The notes: a model not told the origin generated them from the sequence alone. A stretch of DNA of 64,000 nucleotides from Pseudomonas putida (GCF_001976065.1 NZ_MNAH01000012.1:124001-188000); one strand, 5' to 3'; counted from the first letter of the stretch, positions 33,543 to 42,615 are shown. Numbers and translations: made by a program.

Positions 33543-34985
33543 TTAGATGCCCAGGCAGAGGTATTTGATTTCCAGATAATCTTCGATGCCGTACTTGGAG
33601 CCTTCACGGCCCAGGCCCGAGGCCTTGATGCCGCCGAATGGCGCGACTTCGTTGGAGATCAGCCCGGTGTTAACGCCGACCATGCCGTATTCCAGGGCTT
33701 CCGCCACACGGAACACACGACCCAGGTCGCGAGCATAGAAGTAAGAAGCCAAACCGAACTCGGTATCGTTGGACATCGCGATCACGTCGGCTTCATCTTT
33801 GAAGCGGAACAGTGGCGCCAATGGGCCGAAGGTTTCTTCCTTGGCCACGGCCGCGTTGTTCGGCACGTTGGTCAGGATGGTCGGCTCGAAGAAGTTGCCC
33901 TCCATCGATTTGCCGCCGGACAGCACGGTGGCGCCTTTGGCAACGGCGTCAGCGATGTGCTCTTGCACCTTGGCCACGGCTTTTTCGTCGATCAGCGGAC
34001 CAGTGGTGGTGCCGTCTTCCAGACCGTTACCGATCTTCAGTTTGGCCACGGCCACTTTCAGCTTCTCGGCGAACGCGTCGTAGACCGAATCCTGGATGTA
34101 CAGGCGGTTGGCGCAGACGCAGGTCTGGCCATTGTTGCGGTATTTGGAAATGATCGCGCCTTCGACGGCCTTATCCAGGTCCGCGTCGTCGAACACGATG
34201 AACGGCGCGTTGCCGCCCAGTTCCAGGGACACTTTCTTGATGTCCTTGGCGCATTCCGACATCAGTTGACGACCGATTTCGGTCGAACCGGTGAAGGACA
34301 GCTTGCGCACGATCGGGTTGCTGGTCAGCTCGCTGCCGATGTCGCCGGCGCTGCCGGAAACAACGCTGAACACACCAGCCGGGATGCCGGCACGCTGGGC
34401 CAGTTCAGCCAGGGCGAACGCCGAGAATGGGGTTTGCGAAGCAGGCTTGAGCACCATGGTGCAACCGGCGGCCAGGGCCGGGCCGGCTTTACGGGTGATC
34501 ATGGCCGCAGGGAAGTTCCACGGGGTAATGGCAGCGGTCACGCCGATTGGCTGCTTGATCACGATCAGGCGCTTGTCTGGCTGGTGGCCCGGAATCACGT
34601 CACCGTAGATGCGCTTGGCTTCTTCGGCGAACCACTCGATGAACGATGCGGCGTAAACGATCTCGCCCTTGGCTTCGGCCAATGGCTTGCCCTGCTCCAG
34701 GGTCATCAGGCGAGCGAGGTCGTCCTGGTTCTCGATGATCAGCTCGTACCAGCGACGCAGCTTGTTCGCACGTTCTTTGGCGGTCAGTGCACGCCAGGCC
34801 GGCAGCGCTTTGTCAGCGGCTTCGATCGCACGGCGGGTTTCGGCAGCGCCCATTTTCGGCACGGTGCCCAGAATTTCGCCCGTTGCCGGGTTATTGACCT
34901 TGATCGTCTGACCATTGTCCGCATCAACCCAAGCGCCATCGATGAAGGCTTGCTGGCGGAACAACTGGGTGTCTTTAAGCTGCAT
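33543..34985 (-). CDS. gabD: NADP-dependent succinate-semialdehyde dehydrogenase GabD
   Basis: A 480-residue aldehyde dehydrogenase. The catalytic Cys is in NNGQTCVCANR, the general-base Glu in LELGGNAPF, and the cofactor loop is FTGSTEIGRQL. The ATG at 34985 follows GGAAAG; earlier in-frame codons look noncoding. It oxidizes succinate semialdehyde to succinate, the second step of GABA catabolism after GabT. It is the first gene of the gabD-gabT operon. A perfect inverted repeat at 35141-35158 may be a regulator site. Confidence 0.95.
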   Translation of the reverse strand: MQLKDTQLFRQQAFIDGAWVDADNGQTIKVNNPATGEILGTVPKMGAAETRRAIEAADKALPAWRALTAKERANKLRRWYELIIENQDDLARLMTLEQGKPLAEAKGEIVYAASFIEWFAEEAKRIYGDVIPGHQPDKRLIVIKQPIGVTAAITPWNFPAAMITRKAGPALAAGCTMVLKPASQTPFSAFALAELAQRAGIPAGVFSVVSGSAGDIGSELTSNPIVRKLSFTGSTEIGRQLMSECAKDIKKVSLELGGNAPFIVFDDADLDKAVEGAIISKYRNNGQTCVCANRLYIQDSVYDAFAEKLKVAVAKLKIGNGLEDGTTTGPLIDEKAVAKVQEHIADAVAKGATVLSGGKSMEGNFFEPTILTNVPNNAAVAKEETFGPLAPLFRFKDEADVIAMSNDTEFGLASYFYARDLGRVFRVAEALEYGMVGVNTGLISNEVAPFGGIKASGLGREGSKYGIEDYLEIKYLCLGI

Positions 34986-35333
34986 GTCGGCTTTCCTTAA
35001 CAGCACCGCGGCAGGCGCGGAGCAAATTATGATTGTAGAAAGGCGCCTCAGTAGGCTGCCGTCAGGGAAATCATTCACCGGGCTGAAGCACATAAATAGC
35101 GCACTGATTCAAATCGTGCGGTTCAGCACCCAGACAAGAGCGTTTGAAATCTCAAACGAATCCTAGGATCAAAGGGGGTAAAGGACAATAGGGCGTTCGA
35201 AAAAAAGAACGAAAACCTCTTTTTTGCTTCATTTTTCTGATCAACGTAGCAAACGCAGGTTACGCTTTAAAAAAACACAGGCGATTCAGCAGCATGGACG
35301 CCTGCAATGCATATGAGTATCATGGCGCCCGCT
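34986..35333. other. 348-base intergenic region between gabD and tRNA-Arg
   Basis: No gene is seen. It should hold the gabD promoter (minus strand) and the tRNA promoter (plus strand). AT-rich runs occur at 35200-35240 and 35265-35280. The only clear structure is the inverted repeat at 35141-35158. Confidence 0.6.
35141..35158. promoter_or_regulatory. Inverted repeat in the gabD upstream region
   Basis: CGTTTGA-AATC-TCAAACG is a perfect 7-base inverted repeat about 155 bases upstream of gabD, a size suited to a dimeric regulator. The protein is unknown. Confidence 0.4.
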
Positions 35334-35410
35334 GCACCAGTAGCTCAGCTGGATAGAGTACTGCCCTCCGAAGGCAGGGGTCGTGGGTTCGAATCCCGCC
35401 TGGTGCACCA
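35334..35410 (+). tRNA. tRNA-Arg (anticodon CCG)
   Basis: A 77-base tRNA with acceptor stem GCACCAG/CTGGTGC, D-arm AGCTCAGCTGGATAGAG, anticodon stem CTGCC/GGCAG with loop CTCCGAA (anticodon CCG at 35368-35370), T-arm GTGGG-TTCGAAT-CCCGC and an encoded CCA end. It reads the Arg codon CGG. No integrase or attachment-site duplication is visible at its 3' end. Confidence 0.97.
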
Positions 35411-35423
35411 TACGTAGAAACGA

Positions 35424-35456
35424 GAAAGCCTCAGGCCGTTGGGTCTGGGGCTTTTT
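35424..35456 (+). terminator. Terminator of the tRNA-Arg transcript
   Basis: AAGCCTCAGGCC pairs with GGTCTGGGGCTT (one mismatch on each side) and is followed by a T-run. Confidence 0.85.
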
Positions 35457-35464
35457 TGTGGGTC

Positions 35465-35489
35465 AAAAAAACCGCCTAAGCGGTTTTTT
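35465..35489. terminator. Bidirectional terminator
   Basis: AAAAAACCGC and GCGGTTTTTT form a hairpin with a CTAA loop immediately beside the stop codon of the small acidic protein gene; on the minus strand it ends the sigma-factor operon. Confidence 0.88.
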
Positions 35490-35752
35490 CATTCTGTGGT
35501 CCAGTCAAACTCGTCGTATTCATCATCGTCCTCGAACTCTTCCTCTTCAAGAACGTCTTCTTCCTCAGCATTACCCTCTTCCTGCTGACTCAGCAGAAAA
35601 TCCTTACGGCTCTCGGTAATTGCCCGCCGTAATTCCTCGCCCTTTTCCGGGCAGTTGAGCATTTGGGCGATGCGGTCGATTTTTTTTGTCACGGCATCCT
35701 CCAACGCATCGACTATGGCCCGATAGTGCGCGCTTTCGGGCCTTGATGCCAA
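35489..35752 (-). CDS. Small acidic protein at the end of the ECF sigma operon
   Basis: An 87-residue protein from a TTG start. The N-terminal half is helical (HYRAIVDALEDAVTKKIDRIAQML, split around about 9-32) and the last 30 residues are almost all Glu and Asp with aromatic residues at the end. The open frame continues upstream for eight codons (LIDPTLDD) to a CTG that overlaps the stop of the anti-sigma-like gene, so translation may really start there by coupling. Function is unknown; acidic tails of this kind suggest binding to basic proteins or mimicry of nucleic acid, which is inference. Confidence 0.65.
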   Translation of the reverse strand: MASRPESAHYRAIVDALEDAVTKKIDRIAQMLNCPEKGEELRRAITESRKDFLLSQQEEGNAEEEDVLEEEEFEDDDEYDEFDWTTE

Positions 35753-35772
35753 ATCGTCGAGCGTCGGGTCGA

Positions 35773-36387
35773 TCAGTTTTTCTGCAGCTCCTTGAGTCGT
35801 GCGCTGAGGTTTTCGTTGGGAAAGCGTTTGTGCAAGTCGGCCAGCAGCTTATCGGCGGCTTGCGGGTGCCCGGTTTTTTCCAGGCGCAGCACTTCGCGCA
35901 ATTGCTCGTCCAGGGATTTCACTGGGGCCGCGGCACGCTTGCTGGCTTTAGCTTCGTCCGCCCTGTCGGCGCTGAAGGATTCTGCCTGGGCTGGGACCAC
36001 CGATTCCGCCATTGGCGCGGCGGGGGCCGGGGCGGAGAGCGCGCCGGCCGGGGCGTTGAGGGAACGGGCCAGCGCTGGCGGCGCTGCTTCGGCTTCCTGT
36101 TTGGCGACCGGTGCCGCAGGCGCGAAGTCGTAGCTGGGCACTTGCTCTGGCGTGCGCTGGACCAGCGAGAGCATCAGCGCGATGCCGACCAGGCTGGCGA
36201 ATGCCACTTGCCAGCGGGGTTGCTGGCAGGCTCGAAGCCAGCGTTGCCACAAGCCTGGCTTTGGCGCGGGCACCGCGCTACGCGCGGCGGCCAGGATCAA
36301 GGCGTCGAGATGCGCAGGGGGTTCGCCGGTGGCCTGCTCGCGGTAATGTTCGAGCGTTCGGTTCGGTGTGTGCTTGGCGTCAGTCAT
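35773..36387 (-). CDS. Anti-sigma-factor-like single-pass membrane protein
   Basis: A 204-residue protein. A cytoplasmic N-terminus of about 60 residues (RTLEHYREQATGEPPAHLDALIL) is followed by one membrane helix (VAFASLVGIALMLSL, about 61-75), a low-complexity Ala/Pro-rich periplasmic stretch and a C-terminal helical region with an ADKLLADLHKRFP segment. The plan and the four-base ATGA overlap with the ECF sigma gene identify it as the probable partner anti-sigma factor. There is no zinc-finger HxxxCxxC motif. What releases the sigma factor is unknown. Confidence 0.75.
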   Translation of the reverse strand: MTDAKHTPNRTLEHYREQATGEPPAHLDALILAAARSAVPAPKPGLWQRWLRACQQPRWQVAFASLVGIALMLSLVQRTPEQVPSYDFAPAAPVAKQEAEAAPPALARSLNAPAGALSAPAPAAPMAESVVPAQAESFSADRADEAKASKRAAAPVKSLDEQLREVLRLEKTGHPQAADKLLADLHKRFPNENLSARLKELQKN

Positions 36388-36995
36388 GTCAGTACCTCCT
36401 CGGCCAGCAGCCGACGCAGTTTTTGCTGGGCGTAACGCAAGCGGCTCTTGACGGTTTCCAGCGGTGTTTCGGTGAGGGTGGCGATCTGCGGCAGATCGAG
36501 ATCGCTGTAGGCGCGCAGCAGGAACACTTCGCGCTGGTCGGCGGGCAAGGCTTGCAGGGCGGCCTCAAGACGCTGGCTGTCACGGCTCAGGCTCAGCAGT
36601 TGCTCAGGATCGGTGGTGTCATCGGGCAGCGCATGGGCCTGTTCGTCGTAGCTGTCGTGCAGCGGTTGATGGACGCCGTGTTTGCGCCAGTGATCGATCA
36701 AGCGGTTGCGGGCAATCTGGTAGAGCCAGGTACGAAAAGTCGCCCGACCGTGTGGCTGACTGCCGCTGCGGATCAGGCTCAGCCAGGTTTCCTGATAGAC
36801 CTCCTCGGCAAGTTCCGCCCTGCCGCTCAACCCCAGCAGAAACCGGTACAAGCCCTGACGGTGGCGCGCGTACAGAATCTCGAACGCCGCGCCGTCGCCC
36901 TCGCGATAACGGGCCAGTAGCGCTTCGTCGCTGCTGGCCTCGGTGCTGCTTGCGGGCGCAAACAGCTGGCTGATGAACCCCTTCAATCGGCTCAC
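36384..36995 (-). CDS. ECF family RNA polymerase sigma factor
   Basis: A 203-residue sigma-70 family protein. Region 2 (about 25-95, with YQETWLSLIRS and TFRTWLYQIARNRLIDHWRK split around the conserved core) and region 4 (about 130-198, with LPADQREVFLLRAYSDLDLPQIA) are both clear. It starts at a GTG that shares its first base with the TAG stop of the vWA lipoprotein gene (TAGTG), and its stop overlaps the anti-sigma ATG. The unit probably responds to an envelope signal. Confidence 0.92.
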   Translation of the reverse strand: MSRLKGFISQLFAPASSTEASSDEALLARYREGDGAAFEILYARHRQGLYRFLLGLSGRAELAEEVYQETWLSLIRSGSQPHGRATFRTWLYQIARNRLIDHWRKHGVHQPLHDSYDEQAHALPDDTTDPEQLLSLSRDSQRLEAALQALPADQREVFLLRAYSDLDLPQIATLTETPLETVKSRLRYAQQKLRRLLAEEVLT

Positions 36996-38707
36996 TATTC
37001 AATCCGTCGTTCAGTGGCGGTTGGATTCAACGTTGTGGTGGTGCGCAAACTGTGCGCCAGCTCTACCAGTTGCACAAACTCGCTGCGCAGGCCGAAGCGG
37101 TCATCACCCCGGGCGCCGCGGGCCAGCGCTTCGGTGTCCTTGAGGTTGAACTCGCCGGTGTAGCGTCCGTCCTTTAGCTGTTGGGAAAACGCCGCTACTG
37201 CCGCTGCAAAGCGCAGGTCATCGCTGGCCTTGGTGGCTGGGTCGTTAACGATCGGCCGTTCGATCAAGCGACTGTTCCCACCTTCGGGCAACTGATATCG
37301 CACACGCAGCATCGCCAACTCGCCATGCTTTTCGGACCCCACTGCGCCCGATTGAGCGTAGCGCAGGGGCTCCAGCCAGCCCTTCTCGCCCTTGGGGACA
37401 ATTTCGTACAGCGCAGTCACGGTATGTCCTGCACCAATTTCACCGGCATCGACCTTGTCATTGCTGAAATCCTCACGTTTCAACGCCCGGTTTTCATACC
37501 CCAGCAGTCGATATTCGCTGACGTGCGCGGGGTTGAATTCCACTTGCAGCTTGACGTTTTTCGCCACGACGGCAAGGGTCGAGCCGAGTTGATCCACCAG
37601 CACCTTGCGCGCCTCACGCAGGTTGTCGATGTAGGCGTAATTGCCATCGCCGGCATCGGCCAGTTGTTCCATCAGGTGTTCATTGTAGTTATCCACACCG
37701 AAACCCAGGGTGGTCAGGGATACGCCCGTTTTACGTTTATCCACAGCCATTTGCTTGAGGCTGTCGAAGTCGCTGACGCCGACGTTGAAGTCACCGTCAG
37801 TGGCCAGTAGAACGCGGTTGATGCCCTTGGGGATAAACGCCTGTTGCGCCTGTTGATAAGCCAGTTCGATGCCCGAGGCTCCGGCAGTGGAACCGCCCGC
37901 GGTCAGTTGATCGATGGCTGTACGAATTTTCGCCTTTTCCCGTCCGGAAGTGGGCTCCAGTACCACCCGCGATTCCCCGGCGTAGACCACCAAGGACACC
38001 CGATCCTGATCGCGCAGTTGATCGACCAGCAACTTCAGGGTGCTCTTGACCAGCGGCAGGCCCTCGCGGCGGTCCATCGAGCCGGACACGTCCACCAGAA
38101 ACACCAGGTTCGCCGGGGCCAGTTCCGCGAACGCGCGGTCCGAGGCCTTGATGCCGATGCGCAACAGGCGTGTATGCGGATTCCAGGGTGACGCTGCCAG
38201 CTCCGTGGTCACGCCGAAGGGCGAGCCATCGGCGGGCAAGGCGTAGTCATAAGGGAAGTAATTGACCATCTCCTCCAGCCGCACCGCCCCTTCCGGTGGC
38301 AGTCGCCCCTGGTTGAGCAGACGGCGGACGTTGGCGTAGGCGCCGGTATCGACGTCGGCGCTGAAGGTCGAGACCGGCGTTTGGGCGACGCTGTGGATCG
38401 GGTTGTCGGCCAGGGCCTGGTACTGCTCGCGCTGTTCGTCGCGATAGCCCTGTGGATAAGCCTCGCCCGCGGGCACTGGCGCGAAGCCCGCCATCGGTGC
38501 TGGCCTGACGCTGCGCTTGCTCATCGACGCATCGGCGTCGAGCCTTTCTTGCTGCACTAGCGGCTCGGCTTTCAACTCGGCCTGGGCCGGCGATGACACG
38601 GCGCCGGCATCGGGCTTGGACGACACACCGCAACCGGCAACGGCCAGTAACAGCCCGGCGGCGAAACCCTGGGCTACCGGACGAAGAACATGCAGAGGGA
38701 GGGACAT
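36995..38707 (-). CDS. von Willebrand factor A domain lipoprotein (YfbK-like)
   Basis: A 570-residue protein. A lipobox (LLLAVAGC) marks an outer- or inner-membrane lipoprotein. A YfbK N-terminal domain (with NPIHSVAQTPVSTFSADVD, about 105-123) precedes a vWA domain (about 205-385) with intact metal-binding motif DVSGSM, and a DUF3520-type C-terminal domain follows. E. coli YfbK has the same plan. It is first in an operon with an ECF sigma factor and anti-sigma protein, so it may be the periplasmic sensor or a target. I chose the ATG at 38707 because it starts the signal peptide. Confidence 0.9.
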   Translation of the reverse strand: MSLPLHVLRPVAQGFAAGLLLAVAGCGVSSKPDAGAVSSPAQAELKAEPLVQQERLDADASMSKRSVRPAPMAGFAPVPAGEAYPQGYRDEQREQYQALADNPIHSVAQTPVSTFSADVDTGAYANVRRLLNQGRLPPEGAVRLEEMVNYFPYDYALPADGSPFGVTTELAASPWNPHTRLLRIGIKASDRAFAELAPANLVFLVDVSGSMDRREGLPLVKSTLKLLVDQLRDQDRVSLVVYAGESRVVLEPTSGREKAKIRTAIDQLTAGGSTAGASGIELAYQQAQQAFIPKGINRVLLATDGDFNVGVSDFDSLKQMAVDKRKTGVSLTTLGFGVDNYNEHLMEQLADAGDGNYAYIDNLREARKVLVDQLGSTLAVVAKNVKLQVEFNPAHVSEYRLLGYENRALKREDFSNDKVDAGEIGAGHTVTALYEIVPKGEKGWLEPLRYAQSGAVGSEKHGELAMLRVRYQLPEGGNSRLIERPIVNDPATKASDDLRFAAAVAAFSQQLKDGRYTGEFNLKDTEALARGARGDDRFGLRSEFVQLVELAHSLRTTTTLNPTATERRIE

Positions 38708-38793
38708 GGGGCTGACCTCAGGAGGAAATTGATCCATTCATCCTGTGAGACGGACAGCCCGGAGAGTTCGGGTTAACCCGCGCTAAAAATTCT

Positions 38794-39357
38794 TCAGCGG
38801 TGGTAGCGCCGTACCACGCTGCTGTTTCTCAGCACGTGACCTTTGATTTTTTCCAGCAACTGGGCGCGAGTCAGGCCGGCTGGCAGCGCATCCGGCGCGA
38901 GGTCCAGGGCGTAGAGCTGGATGATGTAATGATGCGCGCTGTCGCCAACCGGTGGGCAAGGACCGACGTACCCCGTCGTGCCTTTGCTGTTGGTGCCACC
39001 CACGCCCTCGAGCGCGGATTTGGCGCCGACACCCGCCGCAATCTGGTGAGTGCCGGCCTTGATGCCGTAGTGCACCCAATGGTCGACGCCCTGGCCTTTT
39101 TGGCCGTCCGGGTCGTGCATGACGATGGCGTAGCTGAGCGTGCCTGCCGGACCAGCGTTCCAGTTCAGCGCTGGCGAGACGTTGTGCCCACCGCAACCCT
39201 GGGCATCGCTGGCGGCGGCCGACGTGAACAGTCGGTCATCCGAGACGCCCGGGATGTTCAGGGTGAAACGCTCCTGGGCCGCCTGCGCCGGAAATTGCAC
39301 GCAAAGGGCGACTGTCACGGCCGCTAGCCAAGGGGTCAGAGAGGTCAATCGGGTCAT
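38794..39357 (-). CDS. YbhB/YbcL family Raf-kinase-inhibitor-like protein
   Basis: A 187-residue PEBP-family protein with a signal peptide of about 26 residues (ending PAQAAQ). The ligand-pocket motifs are present: HDPDG (about 82-86), VHYGI and GPCPP...HHYIIQLYALD. Bacterial members bind small anionic ligands, but their cellular role is unclear. It is alone, convergent to no gene and upstream of the vWA operon. Confidence 0.9.
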   Translation of the reverse strand: MTRLTSLTPWLAAVTVALCVQFPAQAAQERFTLNIPGVSDDRLFTSAAASDAQGCGGHNVSPALNWNAGPAGTLSYAIVMHDPDGQKGQGVDHWVHYGIKAGTHQIAAGVGAKSALEGVGGTNSKGTTGYVGPCPPVGDSAHHYIIQLYALDLAPDALPAGLTRAQLLEKIKGHVLRNSSVVRRYHR

Positions 39358-39498
39358 ACCGGGAGCACCTAGTGCGGGGTGGGGCCGTGGTCGGCGAGCA
39401 GACTATAGCCGGACCGTTCACGCGGTGGCAGTGGGAATTGGATGAACCTCGCGTTAAGCGCCAGACTCATAACTGAAACGCCTGTCTGGAGAGCGATC

Positions 39499-41019
39499 AT
39501 GACCCTGCATCGCGTTGCTCGTGTCGCCGATATACCCGAAGACCGTGGCCTGGAAGTCAGTGTCCAGGACAGCAAGATCCTCCTGCTGAAAGTCGGCGAT
39601 CAAGTGCGCGCCTATCAAGGCGAATGCCCCCACGCCGGAGCGCCCCTGGCCGAAGGCGCGCTGTGCCATGGGCGGCTGACCTGTCCGTGGCACAAGGCGC
39701 AGTTTCGGATCGAGGACGGTGGGTTGTGTGAACCTCCCGCCCTGGACAGCCTCAAGCGCTATCCGCTTGAAGTGCGGGACGGAGAAGTCTGGGTGGGCGA
39801 TCAGCCGCTGCGGGATGCCCATACGCCACCGGCCGATGACGAGCGCACCTTTGTGATCGTCGGTGCCGGCGCTGCTGGCACGGCGGCGGCAGCGGCGCTG
39901 CGCGAGAAAGGTTTTGGAGGCCGAGTGCTGCTGATCGATCGCGAAACAGCGGGCTATGACCGCACGGTGCTGAGCAAATTCGTGATCGCCGGGCAAACCC
40001 CACCGGACGAAGTCCCGGCCCTGCGCGATGAAGCGTTCTATCGCGAGCAACGTATCGAACGGATCAACGCGCAAGTGACGAGCCTGGACGCTGAAAACCG
40101 GGTATTGCAGTTGGCCAACGGCCAGTCACTCGAATATGACGCCGCGTTGCTGGCAACGGGAGGCAGCCCCAAGCCCCTGGAGCTACCCGGCGCCGAACTT
40201 GCGCAGGTATTCGTATTACGCTCCAGGGATCATGCCCGGCAGATTCTGGACAGCGCCAAACCCGGTCAGCGCGCGGTGATCATTGGCGACAGCTTCATCG
40301 CCATGGAGTCCGCTTCATCCCTGCGCCAATACGGTCTGGACGTCACGGTCCTGGCCCGGCAACCGGTGCCTTTCGCCAAACAGTTCGGCGAGACGGTGGG
40401 CAAGGCGATTCTCGCCCTGCACGAGGCCAACGGCGTGGTGTACCGCACGGCGGGCGAGGCAGTGCAGATAGAAGGAACGACGCGAGTCGAAGCGGTACGC
40501 CTGGATAATGATCAGCGTCTAGCGGCAGACCTGGTACTGGTCGGAATTGGTGTCACCCCGGCGACCTCGGCGTTTGCCGATCTGCCGAAGGAAAAGGACC
40601 AGTCGCTGCTGGTCGATGGCGGGATGCGCGTAGCTGATGGCCTTTGGGCTGCTGGTGATATCGCCACGTTCCCGCTCAACGGTCATCCGCAACGCATCGA
40701 ACACTGGCGTCTAGCCCAACAGCAGGCACGGATTGCCGCGGCGAATATGCTCGGTGGCGATGAGCATTACCTCGACGTACCGTATTTCTGGACCTGGCAC
40801 TTTGGCAAGAACTACGACTACCTCGGCCACGTCGAAGCGTGGGATGAAGTGGAGTTCAAAGGTGATCCATTCAATCCGCCCTTCATCGGCCTGTTCGGTA
40901 AAAACGGCGTGGTGATGGCGGCCGTGGCCTGTGACGAAGAGCGCACGATGGCAATGCTTGCCGAACGAATGAAACAGCCGTTACCTGTGGACGAAGCATG
41001 GCGGTTGATTCGCGGTTGA
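39499..41019 (+). CDS. Rieske-FAD/NAD(P) oxidoreductase (AIFM3-like)
   Basis: A 506-residue fusion. The N-terminal Rieske [2Fe-2S] domain (about 5-100) has ligands CPHAG and CPWH. A pyridine-nucleotide-disulfide oxidoreductase domain follows, with FAD motif VIVGAGAAGTAAA (about 117-129), a second NAD motif VIIGDSFIAMESASSL (about 256-271) and an FAD-contacting ADGLWAAGDIATFP. The C-terminus (about 430-506) is a reductase dimerization domain. The ATG at 39499 follows GGAGAG. It probably passes electrons from NAD(P)H to an oxygenase or acts in stress response; the partner is unknown. Confidence 0.9.
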   Translation: MTLHRVARVADIPEDRGLEVSVQDSKILLLKVGDQVRAYQGECPHAGAPLAEGALCHGRLTCPWHKAQFRIEDGGLCEPPALDSLKRYPLEVRDGEVWVGDQPLRDAHTPPADDERTFVIVGAGAAGTAAAAALREKGFGGRVLLIDRETAGYDRTVLSKFVIAGQTPPDEVPALRDEAFYREQRIERINAQVTSLDAENRVLQLANGQSLEYDAALLATGGSPKPLELPGAELAQVFVLRSRDHARQILDSAKPGQRAVIIGDSFIAMESASSLRQYGLDVTVLARQPVPFAKQFGETVGKAILALHEANGVVYRTAGEAVQIEGTTRVEAVRLDNDQRLAADLVLVGIGVTPATSAFADLPKEKDQSLLVDGGMRVADGLWAAGDIATFPLNGHPQRIEHWRLAQQQARIAAANMLGGDEHYLDVPYFWTWHFGKNYDYLGHVEAWDEVEFKGDPFNPPFIGLFGKNGVVMAAVACDEERTMAMLAERMKQPLPVDEAWRLIRG

Positions 41020-41027
41020 AACGGACC

Positions 41028-41096
41028 TGTAGGAGCCCGGCTCGCCGGCGAAGGCGATTTCAAAGACGCCTTCGCCGGCAAGCCGGGCTCCTACAG
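41028..41096. repeat. REPIN variant (GTAGGAGCCCGGCTCGCCGGCGAA)
   Basis: Two inverted arms of a variant of the first REP family (CCCGGC instead of TGGCTT) between the convergent oxidoreductase and DUF945 genes. Confidence 0.85.
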
Positions 41097-41103
41097 GGGA
41101 CGG

Positions 41104-42615
41104 TTATGGCTCTTGGACTAAGCCAGGATTACCGAACTTGCTCATCAAGAAACTGACGAACTCCTCGACGGTCATTTTCTGGCCGTTGAACTCCACCTGG
41201 TTATTGGCGTAGTGCAGTTGGCTGACAACGTTGTTGTTGTCCAGTTTTGCCAGTTGCGAGCCGACCGCCATGCTGCTGAACATGTCGGCGGTGGCGGTGG
41301 CCTGATCGGCAATGAGCTTGGCGTCGGTCTGACCATCGATTTGCGACTGTACGGTGAGCAGGTCGACCAGCATCGGTTTCGACACTTTCAAATTGACGTC
41401 CAGCAACGCGATCATCTGGCGGACCAACTGGTCGGCCGGCAGGTCGATCGATTGCGGCTTGGTCAGGTCCAGCACCAGGTTGGCGCGGCTTTCGCCATTG
41501 GCGGTGTTGAACGACAGGTTCTCCAGGGCCACCTGCGGGCCAGCCGCCAGCAATTGCTCCAGGCTGTTTTTAAGCTGCGCTTCTTCTGCTTCGGTCAAGT
41601 TCAGCTCGGGGACCGGTTGACCGGCCTCGACAGCTTCGGCGGCGACCTGCTCATAGGGCTGCAATTTAGTCTGGTAGATCTGCATCAACGACATCGTCGC
41701 CGGGATGTCGAGGTTCTTCAGGCTCATGGCCAGTTGGGCAGAACCCACGGCCTTGCCGTTCAGGGACACTTCGGCAATCTTGTAATCGGCGCGCCCGGAA
41801 GCACTGCTACCTGATTCCTCGGTATGGTTCTTCATTTCGAAATTCTTGAAGCCCAGTACCGACTGCTTGGGACCAAAGGTGGTTTTGCTGTTGCTCAGCT
41901 CGACGGTGTTATCGCCGGTGTAATAACCGTAGGTGCTTTTTGCCAGGTTGCTGGCCAGGGTAAGACCACTCAACTCGACCTGCACAGGTGTCTGGTCTTC
42001 GGCAACGGTGGTCAGCTTCAGGCTGTCCATGTAGCCGTCGGCCTTGACCTTCTGCGCCTGGGCGCTGGCCGCTACGTCAACTTTCAAACCGGAAAACTTC
42101 AGGCTGGACTTGTCATCCAGTGCCGTTTCCAGCGGCAGCAATTCAAGCGTGCCATTGGTGGAGTTGTCGTAGCCAATGTTGACCACACCCTTGAGCGGCG
42201 AAGCGTCCTTGGTGGCGGCGAACCATTTTTCCGTGATCGGGGTCTTTTCCAGTTCGTAGTGACTGGTAGCCATGACCGGCAACCACTTCAGCGACACCAG
42301 GCGCGAGAACGGCAGCGGGCCGTGTTCAATGTGATCGACAAACAGTAATTCGACCGGGGCCTCGCCGAACATCTCGCCCTCACCCTTGAGGCGGTAATGC
42401 GCCGTGCTGCTGAATACATGGCGTTCCAGGGATACCAGCTCCAGCGAGGCGGTGCCTTTGTAACCGACCATGGCGGCCTGCAATTGCTTGTTGGCATCCG
42501 CCAGGGAGGTGTTGAGCACACCTTCGATCTTGGTGCCGGTGAACCAGGCGCCGCCGGCGCTGATTGCACCCATGGCGACAACAATTCCCAGGAGCACGCC
42601 TGCTGATTTATTCAT
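41104..42615 (-). CDS. DUF945 (YdgA-like) family protein
   Basis: A 503-residue protein. An N-terminal membrane anchor (AGVLLGIVVAMGAISAGGAW, about 4-23) is followed by a long periplasmic part rich in Asn, Thr and Ser typical of DUF945/YdgA. Its function is unknown; E. coli YdgA is a similar inner-membrane protein. I chose the ATG at 42615; a TTG 15 bases earlier is possible. Confidence 0.85.
   Translation of the reverse strand: MNKSAGVLLGIVVAMGAISAGGAWFTGTKIEGVLNTSLADANKQLQAAMVGYKGTASLELVSLERHVFSSTAHYRLKGEGEMFGEAPVELLFVDHIEHGPLPFSRLVSLKWLPVMATSHYELEKTPITEKWFAATKDASPLKGVVNIGYDNSTNGTLELLPLETALDDKSSLKFSGLKVDVAASAQAQKVKADGYMDSLKLTTVAEDQTPVQVELSGLTLASNLAKSTYGYYTGDNTVELSNSKTTFGPKQSVLGFKNFEMKNHTEESGSSASGRADYKIAEVSLNGKAVGSAQLAMSLKNLDIPATMSLMQIYQTKLQPYEQVAAEAVEAGQPVPELNLTEAEEAQLKNSLEQLLAAGPQVALENLSFNTANGESRANLVLDLTKPQSIDLPADQLVRQMIALLDVNLKVSKPMLVDLLTVQSQIDGQTDAKLIADQATATADMFSSMAVGSQLAKLDNNNVVSQLHYANNQVEFNGQKMTVEEFVSFLMSKFGNPGLVQEP

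Noticed and set aside
35334..35410. tRNA-Arg as an integration site
   Set aside because: No integrase, no duplicated tRNA 3' end and no composition shift was seen downstream; ordinary genes follow.
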